Assembly (NCBI RefSeq): GCF_013393185.1
Contig: NZ_QJQX01000054.1
Span: 124,001-188,000, forward strand
Reading direction: 5' to 3'
DNA: 64,000 nt
DNA from: Sphingobium lactosutens
GTDB taxonomy: Bacteria > Pseudomonadota > Alphaproteobacteria > Sphingomonadales > Sphingomonadaceae
In this document: positions 35,552 to 44,819 of the stretch, piece after piece
How the letters are laid out: each line of letters begins with the position of its first letter
Numbering within the stretch: position 1 is the stretch's first letter
Position numbers and translations under genes: made by a program
Notes under the pieces: model-generated
Database searches by the model: none
The model's input: only the letters and a program-made list of their open reading frames with translations
What the model was told of the DNA's origin: nothing

Positions 35552-37720
35552 TCAGTCCGGCTTCGCCTCGATCCTGAGGCCCGTAAAGGACGCGAGAAAG
35601 GCATAGCTGTCGGCATATTCGTCGATCAGCTTGTCGATCGGCTTGCCCGTGCCATGGCCGGCGCGGCTTTCGATGCGGATCAGATGCGGCCGGTCGCCGA
35701 TATTCGCTGCCTGGAGCGCGGCGGCATATTTGAAGCTGTGCGCCGGCACGACCCGGTCGTCGGTATCCGCCGTGGTGACGAGGATCGCCGGATAGTCCTT
35801 GCCCGACAAGATATTGTGATAGGGCGAATAGCCGTAGAGCAGCGGAAAATCCTCCGCCTTGTCCGGCGATCCATAGTCGTCGATCCAGTAGCGGCCGGCG
35901 GTGAAGCGGTCGAAGCGCAGCATGTCCATGACGCCCACGGCCGGTAGGGCGGCGGCGAACAGGTCGGGGCGCTGGTTCACCACCGCGCCCACCAGCAGGC
36001 CGCCATTGGACCGTCCCTCGATCGCCAGGCCGTTTTGCGGCGTATAGCCATTGGCCTTCAGCCATTCGCCCGCCGCGATGAAATCGTCGAAGACATTCTG
36101 CTTGTTGGCGCCGCGCCCCGCGTCGTGCCACGCCTTGCCATATTCGCCGCCGCCGCGCAGGTTCGCGATCGCATAGGCGCCACCCTGTTCCAGCCAGGCC
36201 ATGCGCACCGCCGAATAGCCCGGCGTCAGCGAGATGTTGAAGCCGCCATAGCCATAGAGGATAGTCGGCGCGGCGATGGCGTGGTCGGCCAGCACCTTCT
36301 TGCGCAGGATGGTGATCGGAATCATCGTCCCGTCCTTCGACGGGTAGAGGCGCTGCTCTATCCCGAAATCGTCGGGATTGAAGGGCAGGTCGGGCTGGGC
36401 GAACGGCTGATATTGCTGGGTCGCCGTGTCGAAGCGATAGATGCTGGCCGGGGTGACGAAGCCGGAAAAGCTGAAGAAAGTCTCGGGATCGCCCTCGCGT
36501 CCGCCAAAGCCCGCCGCCGTGCCGAAGCCGGGCAAGGGCACGTCGCCGACCTTGCGCCCGTCCAGTTCGACCAGTTCGGCAACGGTCTGCGCGTCGCTCA
36601 TATAGGCCAGGATCATGCGATTGCCGACCAGTGAGCCACCGGCCAGAGTCTCCTTCCGTTCCCGTACCAGTTCCCTGGCGGCTGCCCGGGGCCGGGTGGC
36701 GTCCAGCGTCACCACGCGCATATGGGCGGCGCGCTGATCGGTGATGAAATAGAGCGTGGCACCCTTGCTGCCGATCAGTCGCCAGTCATTGACCGGCCCC
36801 TTGACCAGCAGTCGCGGCTTGACCGGGCCACCGGAGAGTTCGGCGACGTGGATTTCCCGGCGGGGGTCGATGCCCTGGAAAGAGCTGATGATCAGCCAGC
36901 GCCCGTCCGCCGTTACCTGCGCCTGGTGGCTGAGGGTTGGACGGTCCGGACTCGCATAGATGAGTTGATCCTGGGCCTGCTCCGTACCGATGCGGTGGTA
37001 GAAGATTTGCTGGCCTTCATTGGCGGACCGGAAGGCTTCGCCCTCCTGCGGCGCGGCGAAGCGGGAATAGAAAAAGCCTTCGCCGCGGCCGTCCCAGGCT
37101 ATCTGGGAGAATTTCACCCATTCGACGGCATCGTCCAATATCTTGCCGCTGTCGACGTCGAGCAGCTTGAGCGTGCGCCAGTCGCTGCCGGCGTCCTGCA
37201 CCGCATAGGCCAGATATTTCCCGTCAGGCGAAGGCGCCCATTCGGCAAGGGCGCTGGCGCCGTCCTTCGCCCAATCATTGGGGTCGAGCAGGAGGCGCTG
37301 CCTGCCGTCCAGTCCTTCACGGACATAGAGTGGCGTCTGATTCTGCAAGCCCTTGTTGTAGCCGTAGAAATAACGACCGCCCGCCTTGCGCGGAATGGTG
37401 AAGCGGCCGTGGGAAAAGAGCGCCTGCATCCGCGTCTTCAACGCCTCGCGCCCCGGCAGGCCGTCGAGATAGCGACGGGTGAGGGCATTCTCCTCGGCCA
37501 CCCAGTCGCGCACCGCCGGATCGGCGCGCAGGTCATTTTCGAGCCAGCGATAGGGGTCGGCGACCTTCACGCCGAAATGATCCTCGACCAGGTCGAGGCG
37601 GCGGGTGACGGGATAGCGCAACGCCTTGTCGCCGGCGTCGATCGCCGCGCCTTCGGCCCGTGCGACGGCCGGAGCGGCGGCCAGCAACAGCGGCAGCAGG
37701 ATCAGGGCAGCGGCGCGCAT
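35552..37720 (-). CDS. Prolyl oligopeptidase family serine peptidase (S9A), secreted
   Basis: The 722-residue enzyme has a signal peptide (MRAAALILLPLLLAAAPAVA). A seven-bladed propeller is followed by an alpha/beta-hydrolase domain with Ser in GRSNGGLL (about 570), Asp in TDDRVVP (about 655) and His in AGHGTGKP (about 687). It hydrolyses short peptides after proline, probably in the periplasm. It follows the rplQ terminator and so is transcribed separately. Confidence 0.95.
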   Translation of the reverse strand: MRAAALILLPLLLAAAPAVARAEGAAIDAGDKALRYPVTRRLDLVEDHFGVKVADPYRWLENDLRADPAVRDWVAEENALTRRYLDGLPGREALKTRMQALFSHGRFTIPRKAGGRYFYGYNKGLQNQTPLYVREGLDGRQRLLLDPNDWAKDGASALAEWAPSPDGKYLAYAVQDAGSDWRTLKLLDVDSGKILDDAVEWVKFSQIAWDGRGEGFFYSRFAAPQEGEAFRSANEGQQIFYHRIGTEQAQDQLIYASPDRPTLSHQAQVTADGRWLIISSFQGIDPRREIHVAELSGGPVKPRLLVKGPVNDWRLIGSKGATLYFITDQRAAHMRVVTLDATRPRAAARELVRERKETLAGGSLVGNRMILAYMSDAQTVAELVELDGRKVGDVPLPGFGTAAGFGGREGDPETFFSFSGFVTPASIYRFDTATQQYQPFAQPDLPFNPDDFGIEQRLYPSKDGTMIPITILRKKVLADHAIAAPTILYGYGGFNISLTPGYSAVRMAWLEQGGAYAIANLRGGGEYGKAWHDAGRGANKQNVFDDFIAAGEWLKANGYTPQNGLAIEGRSNGGLLVGAVVNQRPDLFAAALPAVGVMDMLRFDRFTAGRYWIDDYGSPDKAEDFPLLYGYSPYHNILSGKDYPAILVTTADTDDRVVPAHSFKYAAALQAANIGDRPHLIRIESRAGHGTGKPIDKLIDEYADSYAFLASFTGLRIEAKPD

Positions 37721-37743
37721 CCTCTCTTCGTCACTCTTTTCCC

Positions 37744-37782
37744 AAAAAGAACAGGCCGCGATCCCTAGGGGATCGCGGCCTG
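37744..37782 (-). terminator. Terminator of the alpha (rpsM-rplQ) operon
   Basis: Read on the - strand, ACAGGCCGCGATCCC pairs perfectly with GGGATCGCGGCCTGT and is followed by TCTTTTTGGG. In window coordinates the arms are 37751-37765 and 37768-37782, and the A-tract 37744-37748 is the U-tract on the - strand. It is a very strong intrinsic terminator 41 bp after the rplQ stop. Confidence 0.9.
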
Positions 37783-37822
37783 TCGGTAAATGACTCAGTC
37801 CCGATTATCGGGACCGGTCAGA

Positions 37823-38248
37823 TCACGCTTCTTCCAGCTCGTCGGCATCGGCGCCCTGGACCGGACCGGAGTCCTGACCCTTGGCGTCGACGTCGCGGTC
37901 GACCAGTTCGATGATCGCGATCGGCGACGCGTCCGAAGCGCGGTAGCCGGCCTTGATCACGCGGGTATAACCGCCGTTGCGGTCCTTGTAGCGCTCGGCG
38001 AGCACTTCGAACAGCTTGGCGAGCTGAACGTCGTCCTGCAGACGGGCCGAAGCCAGGCGACGGTTGGACAGGCCACCCTTCTTGGCGAGGGTGATCAGCT
38101 TTTCGACGTAAGGACGCAGTTCCTTGGCCTTGGCGGTGCCGGTCAGGATCTGCTCATGCTTGATGAGCGACGCTGCGAGGTTGCGCAGCAGCGAGTTGCG
38201 GTGACCGGTGCTGCGCTGCAGCTTGCGATGACCAACCTTGTGACGCAT
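37823..38248 (-). CDS. rplQ: 50S ribosomal protein L17
   Basis: L17 lies at the peptide-exit side of the large subunit. The 141 residues start MRHKVGHRKLQRSTGHRNSL, the conserved family opening, and contain LRPYVEKLITLAKKGG. The C-terminus extends to an acidic/Ala tail beyond the E. coli length of 127. AAGGAAG lies upstream of the ATG. It is last in the alpha operon. Confidence 0.98.
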   Translation of the reverse strand: MRHKVGHRKLQRSTGHRNSLLRNLAASLIKHEQILTGTAKAKELRPYVEKLITLAKKGGLSNRRLASARLQDDVQLAKLFEVLAERYKDRNGGYTRVIKAGYRASDASPIAIIELVDRDVDAKGQDSGPVQGADADELEEA

Positions 38249-38369
38249 GATATCTTCCTTCGTTCGTTAAGGGGCCGTGTGAGGTACCCCAGACCTGGCG
38301 GTGTTAAGGGCCACCGCCTGTCAGCCCATAAGGAACCGGGCCGGAACATCCGTCCCGGCCCCGCACCTT
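38249..38369 (-). other. Structured rpoA-rplQ intergenic spacer
   Basis: The 121-bp spacer contains two 7-bp stems readable on the - strand: GGGCCGG/CCGGCCC and GGCGGTG/CACCGCC. Neither has a U-tract. They may set the ratio of L17 to RNA polymerase alpha by processing or by partial termination. I see no gene here. Confidence 0.4.
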
Positions 38370-39431
38370 TTAGCCCAGCAGCTCCTGTTCGAGCTTCTTG
38401 GCCATTTCCTCGATATTTTCCGGCGGCCAGCCGGGGATGTCCATGCCCAGGCGCAGACCCATGGACGACAGCACTTCCTTGATTTCGTTCAGTGACTTGC
38501 GGCCGAAATTCGGGGTGCGCAGCATCTCGGCTTCGGTCTTCTGGACCAGATCGCCGATATAGATGATGTTGTCGTTCTTGAGGCAGTTGGCCGAGCGGAC
38601 CGACAATTCCAGTTCGTCCACCTTCTTGAGCAGATAGCGGTTGATCTGGTTGGCGTCGCTTTCGCCTTCCGAAGCGGCGGCGGCGGCATGGCCGGCGGCC
38701 GGCGCAGCGGCGGGCAGGGCGTCCTCGAAGTGGACGAACAGCTGGAGCTGGTCCTGCAGGATGCGGGCGGCATAGGCCACCGCGTCTTCCGGCGTGACGG
38801 TGCCGTCGGTATCGACGGTCAGCGACAGCTTGTCATAGTCCAGTTCCTGGCCGACGCGGGTATTGTCGACCTTGTAGGCGACCTGGCGCACCGGCGAGTA
38901 GAGGGCGTCGACCGGGATCAGGCCGATCGGCGCGTCGGCCGGACGGTTGGCGACGGCCGGGACATAACCCTTGCCGACATCGGCGGTCAGTTCCATGTTG
39001 AGCGTCGCGCCCTGGTCCAGGTGGCAGATCACCAGGTCCGGGTTCATCACTTCGATGTCGCCGACGACGCTGATGTCGCCCGCCTTCACCACGGCCGGGC
39101 CGGTGGCGGACAGCTGCAGCCGCTTGGGGCCTTCGCCTTCCATGCGGAGCGCGACCTGCTTGATGTTGAGGACGATGTCGGTCACGTCCTCGCGCACGCC
39201 GGCAAGCGACGAGAATTCATGCAGGACATTCTCGATCTTGATCGAGGTGACCGCCGCGCCCTGAAGCGAGGACAGAAGAACCCGGCGCAGCGCATTGCCG
39301 AGCGTCAGGCCGAAACCGCGCTCCAGCGGCTCGGCAACGAAGGTCGCCTTGCGCTTGCCGTCACCCGACGCCTTGATCTCAAGGCTGTTGGGCTTCTTCA
39401 ATTCCTGCCAGTTCTTCATGTTGACAGTCAT
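38370..39431 (-). CDS. rpoA: DNA-directed RNA polymerase subunit alpha
   Basis: The alpha subunit dimerises to nucleate RNA polymerase and binds UP elements and activators. ATG 39431 ([15 protein letters not shown]), with an AGGGGA ribosome-binding site, gives 353 residues. The N-terminal domain has [20 protein letters not shown] linker rich in Ala ([18 protein letters not shown]) leads to the C-terminal domain with [14 protein letters not shown] and [12 protein letters not shown]. It is longer than E. coli alpha (329). Confidence 0.98.
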   Translation of the reverse strand: MTVNMKNWQELKKPNSLEIKASGDGKRKATFVAEPLERGFGLTLGNALRRVLLSSLQGAAVTSIKIENVLHEFSSLAGVREDVTDIVLNIKQVALRMEGEGPKRLQLSATGPAVVKAGDISVVGDIEVMNPDLVICHLDQGATLNMELTADVGKGYVPAVANRPADAPIGLIPVDALYSPVRQVAYKVDNTRVGQELDYDKLSLTVDTDGTVTPEDAVAYAARILQDQLQLFVHFEDALPAAAPAAGHAAAAASEGESDANQINRYLLKKVDELELSVRSANCLKNDNIIYIGDLVQKTEAEMLRTPNFGRKSLNEIKEVLSSMGLRLGMDIPGWPPENIEEMAKKLEQELLG

Positions 39432-39552
39432 GTATTTCCCCTGGGGATGGGCCGGAACGCTTGTGAAATCCTGCACCCGACAGGACGTTCCGGCGATGCA
39501 AACGGGTAAACGGGCGACGCGTCCGCCGCCCGCATGTCATGCAGCGCTGCGT

Positions 39553-39942
39553 TTAGACGCGGCGGCGCTTGGAGGGACGCACGCCGTTGTGCGGGATCGG
39601 CGTCACGTCGCGGATCGAGGTGATGTGGAAGCCGACGGCCTGCAGCGCGCGCAGAGCCGATTCACGGCCCGAACCGGGGCCCTTCACTTCGACTTCGAGG
39701 GTGCGGACGCCATGTTCGGCGGCCTTGCGACCAGCGTCTTCGGCGCACACCTGAGCGGCGTACGGGGTCGACTTGCGGCTACCCTTGAAGCCCATCATGC
39801 CGGCCGAGGACCACGAGATCGCGTTGCCCTGGGCGTCGGTGATGGTCACCATGGTGTTGTTGAAGCTGGCGTTGACGTGCGCGACGCCGGCCGAGATGTT
39901 CTTGCGTTCGCGGCGCTTAATGCGCTGGGGTTCGCGTGCCAT
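39553..39942 (-). CDS. rpsK: 30S ribosomal protein S11
   Basis: S11 sits on the platform of the 30S subunit near the E site. The 129 residues include [20 protein letters not shown] and the C-terminal [18 protein letters not shown], both diagnostic. AGGAAGAG precedes the ATG. It lies between rpsM and rpoA; rpsD is absent, as is usual in alphaproteobacteria. Confidence 0.98.
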   Translation of the reverse strand: MAREPQRIKRRERKNISAGVAHVNASFNNTMVTITDAQGNAISWSSAGMMGFKGSRKSTPYAAQVCAEDAGRKAAEHGVRTLEVEVKGPGSGRESALRALQAVGFHITSIRDVTPIPHNGVRPSKRRRV

Positions 39943-40010
39943 TATTAGCTCTTCCTACAAAATCTGGTTGCGCAGGAGGCGTCTCGCTTGGGGAGCGCTG
40001 CCTCCGGCGG

Positions 40011-40038
40011 AGTAATTCGTCCCCCGGGACGAATTACT
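40011..40038 (-). promoter_or_regulatory. 13-bp hairpin over the rpsM stop codon
   Basis: AGTAATTCGTCCC (40011-40023) pairs perfectly with GGGACGAATTACT (40026-40038) across a two-base loop. The rpsM stop (40034-40036) lies inside the stem. No U-tract follows toward rpsK. It may stabilise the rpsM end or control polarity into rpsK-rpoA. Confidence 0.55.
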
Positions 40039-40402
40039 TCTTCTTGCCGGCGATCGGCTTCGCCTTGCCCTTGCGGGTGCGCGCATTGGTGTGCGTGCGC
40101 TGACCGCGGACCGGCAGGCCCTTGCGGTGACGCAGGCCGCGATAGCAGGCCAGATCCATCAGGCGCTTGATGTTCATCGCGGTTTCGCGACGCAGATCGC
40201 CTTCGACGGTCAGGTCGGCGTCGATCGCTTCGCGGATCTGCAGGACTTCGGCGTCCGACAGGTCCTGAACGCGGCGGCTGTGGTCGATGCCCAGCTTGTC
40301 GGCGAGGTCGACGGCAGTCTTGCGACCGATGCCGTGGATGTAGGTGAGCGCGATGATCACGCGCTTGTTGGTCGGGATGTTGACACCCGCAATACGTGCC
40401 AT
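40034..40402 (-). CDS. rpsM: 30S ribosomal protein S13
   Basis: S13 lies in the head of the 30S subunit and contacts the large subunit and P-site tRNA. The 122 residues start [20 protein letters not shown] and contain the conserved [25 protein letters not shown] precedes the ATG. It opens the alpha operon, with a leader of about 160 nt. Confidence 0.98.
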   Translation of the reverse strand: MARIAGVNIPTNKRVIIALTYIHGIGRKTAVDLADKLGIDHSRRVQDLSDAEVLQIREAIDADLTVEGDLRRETAMNIKRLMDLACYRGLRHRKGLPVRGQRTHTNARTRKGKAKPIAGKKK

Positions 40403-40513
40403 GGTAATTTAATCTCCTGCTCCACAGGACGGCTTGCGCCACCCTATCTCAAAGCGTCCAGGCCGCCCTTCCCTGGCGAGGAAAAACGGCCGATTTCCTA
40501 TTCCCCTAGACGC

Positions 40514-40545
40514 AAAAAAGACGGCTAGTGCATGAAGCACTGCCG
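40514..40545 (-). terminator. Intrinsic terminator in the rpsM leader (or of the upstream gene)
   Basis: Read on the - strand, CGGC-AGTGC-TTCAT-GCACT-A-GCCG is a 9-bp stem with one bulge, followed by TCTTTTTT. It lies 26 bp downstream of the TTGACT promoter (40571-40599) and 112 bp before the rpsM ATG. If that promoter is used, the element is a leader attenuator. If not, it simply ends transcription from the glutaminyl cyclase gene. Confidence 0.75.
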
Positions 40546-40570
40546 CTCACCAGCGTGTTGGGGAGGAGCG

Positions 40571-40599
40571 CCTTTAGCGATTCGTCCCAAAATAGTCAA
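40571..40599 (-). promoter_or_regulatory. Promoter of the alpha operon
   Basis: On the - strand TTGACT (40599-40594) is followed, after exactly 17 bp, by TAAAGG (40576-40571). The -35 is close to ideal. It sits between the glutaminyl cyclase stop and rpsM. The predicted start lies near 40564. Confidence 0.6.
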
Positions 40600-40632
40600 C
40601 TCCTTGGCCGGCAGGATCGCGGTTTCATGCGG

Positions 40633-41379
40633 TCAGCCTTTTACCCGGATCTCGAACAGCTTGGGCCAGTTCTTGCCCGTGACGAACACCCGATCGGTGG
40701 CCGCGTCATAGGCGATACCGTTGGCGACGGCTTCGCTGTCCTTCACGCCAGCTTCCTTCAGTAAGGGCGCGATGTCGATCCAGTCGATCACGGCCCCGGT
40801 CGCCGGGTCGATGCGGGCGATTTTCGTGTCATACCAGATGTTCGCCCAGATTTCGCCGCGGACCCATTCCAGTTCGTTGAGGCGATCGACGGCGCGGCCG
40901 TTCCAGGCCACGGTGATGCGACGCGCTTCGATCAGAGTGTCGGGATCGAGGAAGCGCAATTGCGCGCTGCCGTCGCTCATGATGAGGCTGCGGCCATCCT
41001 GGGTCATGCCCCAGCCTTCGCCTTCGTAGCGAAAGTCGGACAGCGGCGCGAAATCGGCGAGGTTCCAGACGAAACCCTGACGATGGCGCCAGGTCAGGCT
41101 GATGAGGCGGTCCTTCCAGTTGACGATGCCCTCGCCGAAATAGGATCGGTCGAGAACGCGGCGCTGGAGGATCTTCCCGGTCTTGAGCGCGACCTTGCGG
41201 ATGTCCGACTGCCCTTCCAGCCCGGTGCTCTCATAGAGTGCGCCATCGAGATAGAAGAGCCCTTCCGTGAAGGCCGTGGGGTCATGGGGATAGGTTTTGA
41301 CCAGCTTCCACGGCGTGTCGGCCTGCGCCGGTGCGGCGAGGATGAAGGCGCTGACGAGCGCGAGCAGGACGCGCTTCAT
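40633..41379 (-). CDS. Glutaminyl-peptide cyclotransferase (plant/bacterial type), secreted
   Basis: The 248-residue enzyme converts N-terminal Gln to pyroglutamate. It has a signal peptide (about 1-20, ending APAQA) and a beta-propeller with family motifs AFTEGLFYLDGALYESTGL, YEGEGWGMTQDG, NELEWVRGEIWANIW and VANGIAYD. The start overlaps the ygfZ stop by four bases, so the two are translated together. It is the last gene before the alpha operon. Confidence 0.9.
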   Translation of the reverse strand: MKRVLLALVSAFILAAPAQADTPWKLVKTYPHDPTAFTEGLFYLDGALYESTGLEGQSDIRKVALKTGKILQRRVLDRSYFGEGIVNWKDRLISLTWRHRQGFVWNLADFAPLSDFRYEGEGWGMTQDGRSLIMSDGSAQLRFLDPDTLIEARRITVAWNGRAVDRLNELEWVRGEIWANIWYDTKIARIDPATGAVIDWIDIAPLLKEAGVKDSEAVANGIAYDAATDRVFVTGKNWPKLFEIRVKG

Positions 41380-42113
41380 TCGGCGGCCTGACCTTCGACG
41401 GCGGATGCGAGCCAGGCGGGGAGGCTGGCGGGATCGAGCGTCTCGACGCGGCGCAGCTCGATCGACAGGCCAAGGTCGGGAAGGGCGGCGCGCTGACGCT
41501 TTTCGTCCGCCGCCCCAAGCGGCACGGCCACCAGCCGACGGTTCACCTTGTTGCGATAATGCATCCGCGCGGTATTTTCCTGCCCGACATAGCAGCCCTT
41601 GTCATAGTCGACGCCGCCCAGTTCCTCCGCATTGGTTTCCAGCCAGAGGATCTGGTCCTGCCCGAGTTCCTCCACGCCCTCGAAAATGCCGAGCGAGAGG
41701 CGATGGGCGCGGAAGGCGGCAGAGGCGTCGCCGTCGCCGGCCGGCGCCAGCCAACGAGCCCCAAGCGCTGGCAGGCGGGGGTCGAGCGGCTTGCCGGGGG
41801 CATCGGACGACCAGTGGACGGCGAGCGCGTCGTCTCGTGCGATCGTCACCTTGCGGCGCAAGCGATAGAGGGTGAGGCGCTTCGCCAGCATGTCGGCCTG
41901 GGTGGCTTCGCAATCTATCAGCACGTCGTCCCCATCCGCCCACAGAATGAAGTCGAACAGCGCCTTGCCCTGCGGCGTCAGCAACCCGGTCCAGCGTGGC
42001 CGATCGTCCGTCAGCTTCACCACATCGCAGGTCAGCAGGCCTTGAAGGAAGGGGCGGGCTTCTTCGCCCGAAATTCTGAGGATGGCGCGATCGCGCAAGG
42101 TGGTGCCGGTCAT
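41376..42113 (-). CDS. ygfZ: Folate-binding YgfZ-like protein (GcvT-related)
   Basis: YgfZ/IBA57-type proteins help Fe-S cluster enzymes mature in a folate-dependent way. The 245 residues show the GcvT-like N-terminus (RAILRISGEEARPFLQGLLT) and the signature DKGCYVGQENTARMHYRNKV, which includes the reactive Cys of KGC-Y-GQE. It is coupled to the glutaminyl cyclase gene through an ATGA overlap. Confidence 0.92.
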   Translation of the reverse strand: MTGTTLRDRAILRISGEEARPFLQGLLTCDVVKLTDDRPRWTGLLTPQGKALFDFILWADGDDVLIDCEATQADMLAKRLTLYRLRRKVTIARDDALAVHWSSDAPGKPLDPRLPALGARWLAPAGDGDASAAFRAHRLSLGIFEGVEELGQDQILWLETNAEELGGVDYDKGCYVGQENTARMHYRNKVNRRLVAVPLGAADEKRQRAALPDLGLSIELRRVETLDPASLPAWLASAVEGQAAE

Positions 42114-42199
42114 GGGCCTTAGGTAGGGCGGCGGCGCGACTTAGCCAAGCCCGTCCGCGCTCCCATCACAATCGGTGCGGGTATCCGCAGCGGGTCGGT

Positions 42200-43081
42200 T
42201 TACGCCGTCGCCACCCGGTTGCGCCGCGCTGTCGCGATGCCGTCGCTGGCGAAGAGGATTAGGCCGATCCAGATCAGGCCGAAGCTCGCCATTTGCCCGG
42301 CGCTCAGCTTCTCGCCGAACAGCAGCACGCCGCACAGGAATTGCAGCGTCGGCGCGAGATATTGCAGCAGGCCCAGCGTCGCCATCGGCAGGCGATGCGC
42401 CGCCATGGCGAACAGCACCAGCGGCACCGTCGTCACCGCGCCAGAGACTATGAGCAGCGCGGTCGTCGGCATGTCCTGGCCAAAGCCGATGCCGCCATGG
42501 CCAAATTCCCAGAAGAGATAGGCAATCGCCAGAGGGGTGAGCAGCAGCGTCTCGACCCCCAGCCCGGTCATCGGCGCAACAGGGGTCGTCTTGCGGAGCA
42601 GGCCATAGAAGGCGAAGCTGAACGCCAGCGCCAGGCTGATCCACAGCGTGGTCAGGGCGGATGCGGTGAGGATGACGACGCCGACCGACGCGACGCCGAT
42701 CGCCAGCATCTGCGGCCGCCGCAACCTTTCCTTGAGCACCAGCACGCCCAGCGTGACATTGACCAGCGGATTGAGGAAATAGCCCAGGCTCGCCGCCAGG
42801 ACATGACCGCCATTGACCGCCCAGACATAGGTCAGCCAGTTGATGCCGATCATCAGCGCGGAACCGGCCAGCGGCAGCACCAGCCGGCGAGTCCGCAAAG
42901 CGGCAAGGAAGGGCGGCAGGCCGCGCCGCAAGGCGAGCAGCCCCAGGATCAGCAGCAGCGACCAGAGGATGCGCTGGGTCACGATCTCCACCGGGTCGAC
43001 ATGGTGGAGCAGCCGGAAGAAGAGCGGCAGCAGCCCCCAAAGTCCATAGGCGCCGACTGCAGCCAGCAGGCCGCGCCGCAT
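42200..43081 (-). CDS. rarD: EamA-family transporter RarD
   Basis: The 293-residue membrane protein has about ten helices. The RarD signature is clear: GAYGLWGLLPLFFRLL, then VEIVTQRILWSLLL, INWLTYVWAVNGGHVLAASL and GYFLNPLVNVTLGVLVLKER. RarD was named for chloramphenicol-sensitivity effects, but its true substrate is unsettled. It starts 17 bp before the 76-aa gene on the same strand. Confidence 0.92.
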   Translation of the reverse strand: MRRGLLAAVGAYGLWGLLPLFFRLLHHVDPVEIVTQRILWSLLLILGLLALRRGLPPFLAALRTRRLVLPLAGSALMIGINWLTYVWAVNGGHVLAASLGYFLNPLVNVTLGVLVLKERLRRPQMLAIGVASVGVVILTASALTTLWISLALAFSFAFYGLLRKTTPVAPMTGLGVETLLLTPLAIAYLFWEFGHGGIGFGQDMPTTALLIVSGAVTTVPLVLFAMAAHRLPMATLGLLQYLAPTLQFLCGVLLFGEKLSAGQMASFGLIWIGLILFASDGIATARRNRVATA

Positions 43082-43098
43082 TTCGGTTTCCGCGTGGG

Positions 43099-43329
43099 TC
43101 AGATTATGCCTCCGCCCAGGAACAGGCGCAGCGCGCCGAAGGCCGCGACGATCAGGCAGAAATTCCGGCCGCCATTTTTCGAGGACAACATGCCCACGAA
43201 CGCGCCGAACAGGGCGATCGGCACCAGCAGCCAGTTGAGTCCGCCCAGCAGCGGCAGGACCGCCGGGATCATCAGGATAAGGGTCACAAGGCCGATGAAG
43301 CCGGAAAGGATGTTGAGCATCGTCAACAC
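43099..43329 (-). CDS. Small membrane protein of unknown function
   Basis: The 76-residue product has two or three hydrophobic helices (LSGFIGLVTLILMIPAVLPL, LLVPIALFGAFVGML, LIVAAFGALRLFLGGGII). It lies just upstream of rarD on the same strand, so it is probably co-transcribed. I do not recognise the family. Confidence 0.55.
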   Translation of the reverse strand: MLTMLNILSGFIGLVTLILMIPAVLPLLGGLNWLLVPIALFGAFVGMLSSKNGGRNFCLIVAAFGALRLFLGGGII

Positions 43330-43479
43330 ATGGCCTTCAACCTGTCCCAGAGCAAGACAGCGGGACGATGCCAGTGTCAGGAAACTGGCCTTTCGTAAAA
43401 AAATCGGTCAATCCGGCCATGGCTCTAAAGACTAGGGCAAGGATTTTCCGTGCATTGCCGATGGCGAAGGAGTGAAGAT

Positions 43480-44223
43480 ATGGCGCTTATTCGGTCTGTC
43501 GGGATGTTGTCGCTGGCCCTGGCGCTCGCCGCCTGCGGCAAGGGCGACAAGGACGCCAATCTTGCGGCGCTTGACGCGCAGCTTACCAACAATGCCGCCG
43601 ATCCGGCGCTCAAGGGCGCGCTGGCGGACCCGATCGTGGTCGACCCGCAGCTTGTAGGCCAGGCCAACCGCAATGCCGTGCGCCCGGCGGACAGGCCCGC
43701 CAATGGCGCAGTGCCGATGCTGAGTGGCGATGCCGGCAAGGCGCAGGCGACCGCAGTCCGCCAGGCCGGCGGCAAGCTGCTGTCCGCGCCCGCAGCGAGT
43801 CAGGGCGAGGCGATGGCGTCCACCGTGACGCTGGGCGCGGTCGCGCGGGAACAGGCAGCGCAGCGCGGCGGCAATGCCGGCTGCGCGAAGAAGCTGGACT
43901 ATGGCACGGAATGGGCGCAGCGCCTGCCCGAACCCTTCGCCCTCTATCCCGGCGCGCAGCTGACCGAGGCGGCCGGCGCGGAAGCCGATGGCTGCACCCT
44001 GCGCGCTGCCAGCTTCGTGACGCCGGTGCCGCGCCAGGGCGTAATGGACTATTATTACACCGTCGCTCGGCGGGCAGGCTATGATGGCGAACACAAGATC
44101 ATGGGCGGCGACCATGTGCTGGGCGGCACGCGCGGCTCCGACGGCAGCGCCTATTTCATCCTTTTCACCGACGCGCCCGGCGGCAAGACCAGCGTCGACA
44201 TCATCGCGGACAATGGACGATAG
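43480..44223 (+). CDS. Lipoprotein of unknown function
   Basis: ATG 43480 with a GAAGGAG ribosome-binding site gives 247 residues. The lipobox LALAAC places the modified Cys at 19. A low-complexity middle (about 30-110) leads to a compact C-terminal domain (RLPEPFALYPGAQLTEAAG, PRQGVMDYYYTVARRAGYDG, DGSAYFILFTD). The latter resembles small domains found in sphingomonad lipoproteins, but no function is known to me. Confidence 0.75.
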   Translation: MALIRSVGMLSLALALAACGKGDKDANLAALDAQLTNNAADPALKGALADPIVVDPQLVGQANRNAVRPADRPANGAVPMLSGDAGKAQATAVRQAGGKLLSAPAASQGEAMASTVTLGAVAREQAAQRGGNAGCAKKLDYGTEWAQRLPEPFALYPGAQLTEAAGAEADGCTLRAASFVTPVPRQGVMDYYYTVARRAGYDGEHKIMGGDHVLGGTRGSDGSAYFILFTDAPGGKTSVDIIADNGR

Positions 44224-44233
44224 GGCGCGGCCT

Positions 44234-44719
44234 TTACGGAATAAGCAGTTCCATCCCTGCCTTCACCCGGTCGAGCGCCAGATAGCTGTGGTAGCTCGCC
44301 ACGGATTCATTCTCGGCGAACAGCCGGCGGGTGGTGGCTTCGTAGCTGCGCATGTCGGGCGCGACGATCAGCATGATGAAGCTGCGGCCACCGGTGACAT
44401 AATAGCATTGCTGGACGTCGGGATCGTCGCGAAATAGCTTTTTCGCGCGGTCGACCGTCGCGGCCTTCTCATCGACCAGATTGACTTCCACGATCGATGT
44501 GATCCCCAGGCCGATCGCGTCGGGATCGACGATGGCGACATTGCGGGCGATTACGCCGCTCTTTTCCATCGCGGCGATACGACGCTGAACGGCAGCGGCG
44601 GAGAGGTGCACGGCTTCGGCAATGGCGCGCTGGGGCGTGCGGTTGTCGCGCTGGAGGATGCGCAGGATCGCCTTGTCGAACGAATCGAGCAGGCGAGGCG
44701 ATGAACCATTATCCGTCAT
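44234..44719 (-). CDS. Lrp/AsnC-family transcriptional regulator
   Basis: The 161-residue form starting MTDNGSSPRLLDSFD has an N-terminal helix-turn-helix (AILRILQRDNRTPQRAIAEA, then LSAAAVQRRIAAMEKSGVI) and a C-terminal RAM domain (TSIVEVNLVDEKAATVDR, VQQCYYVTGGRSFIMLIVA). Lrp members bind amino acids and control transport or metabolism. It is divergent from the DMT transporter at 44820, its likely target. An upstream ATG at 44752 would add 11 residues. Confidence 0.92.
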   Translation of the reverse strand: MTDNGSSPRLLDSFDKAILRILQRDNRTPQRAIAEAVHLSAAAVQRRIAAMEKSGVIARNVAIVDPDAIGLGITSIVEVNLVDEKAATVDRAKKLFRDDPDVQQCYYVTGGRSFIMLIVAPDMRSYEATTRRLFAENESVASYHSYLALDRVKAGMELLIP

Positions 44720-44819
44720 GCTGACGAGTAATTGTTGCATTGGGCCTGCCAATCAAGAGCGCATGTCCCGGTACGATGATGATATCACCCGTTTATCGGC
44801 AATAGGGTAGGCGGCACGC

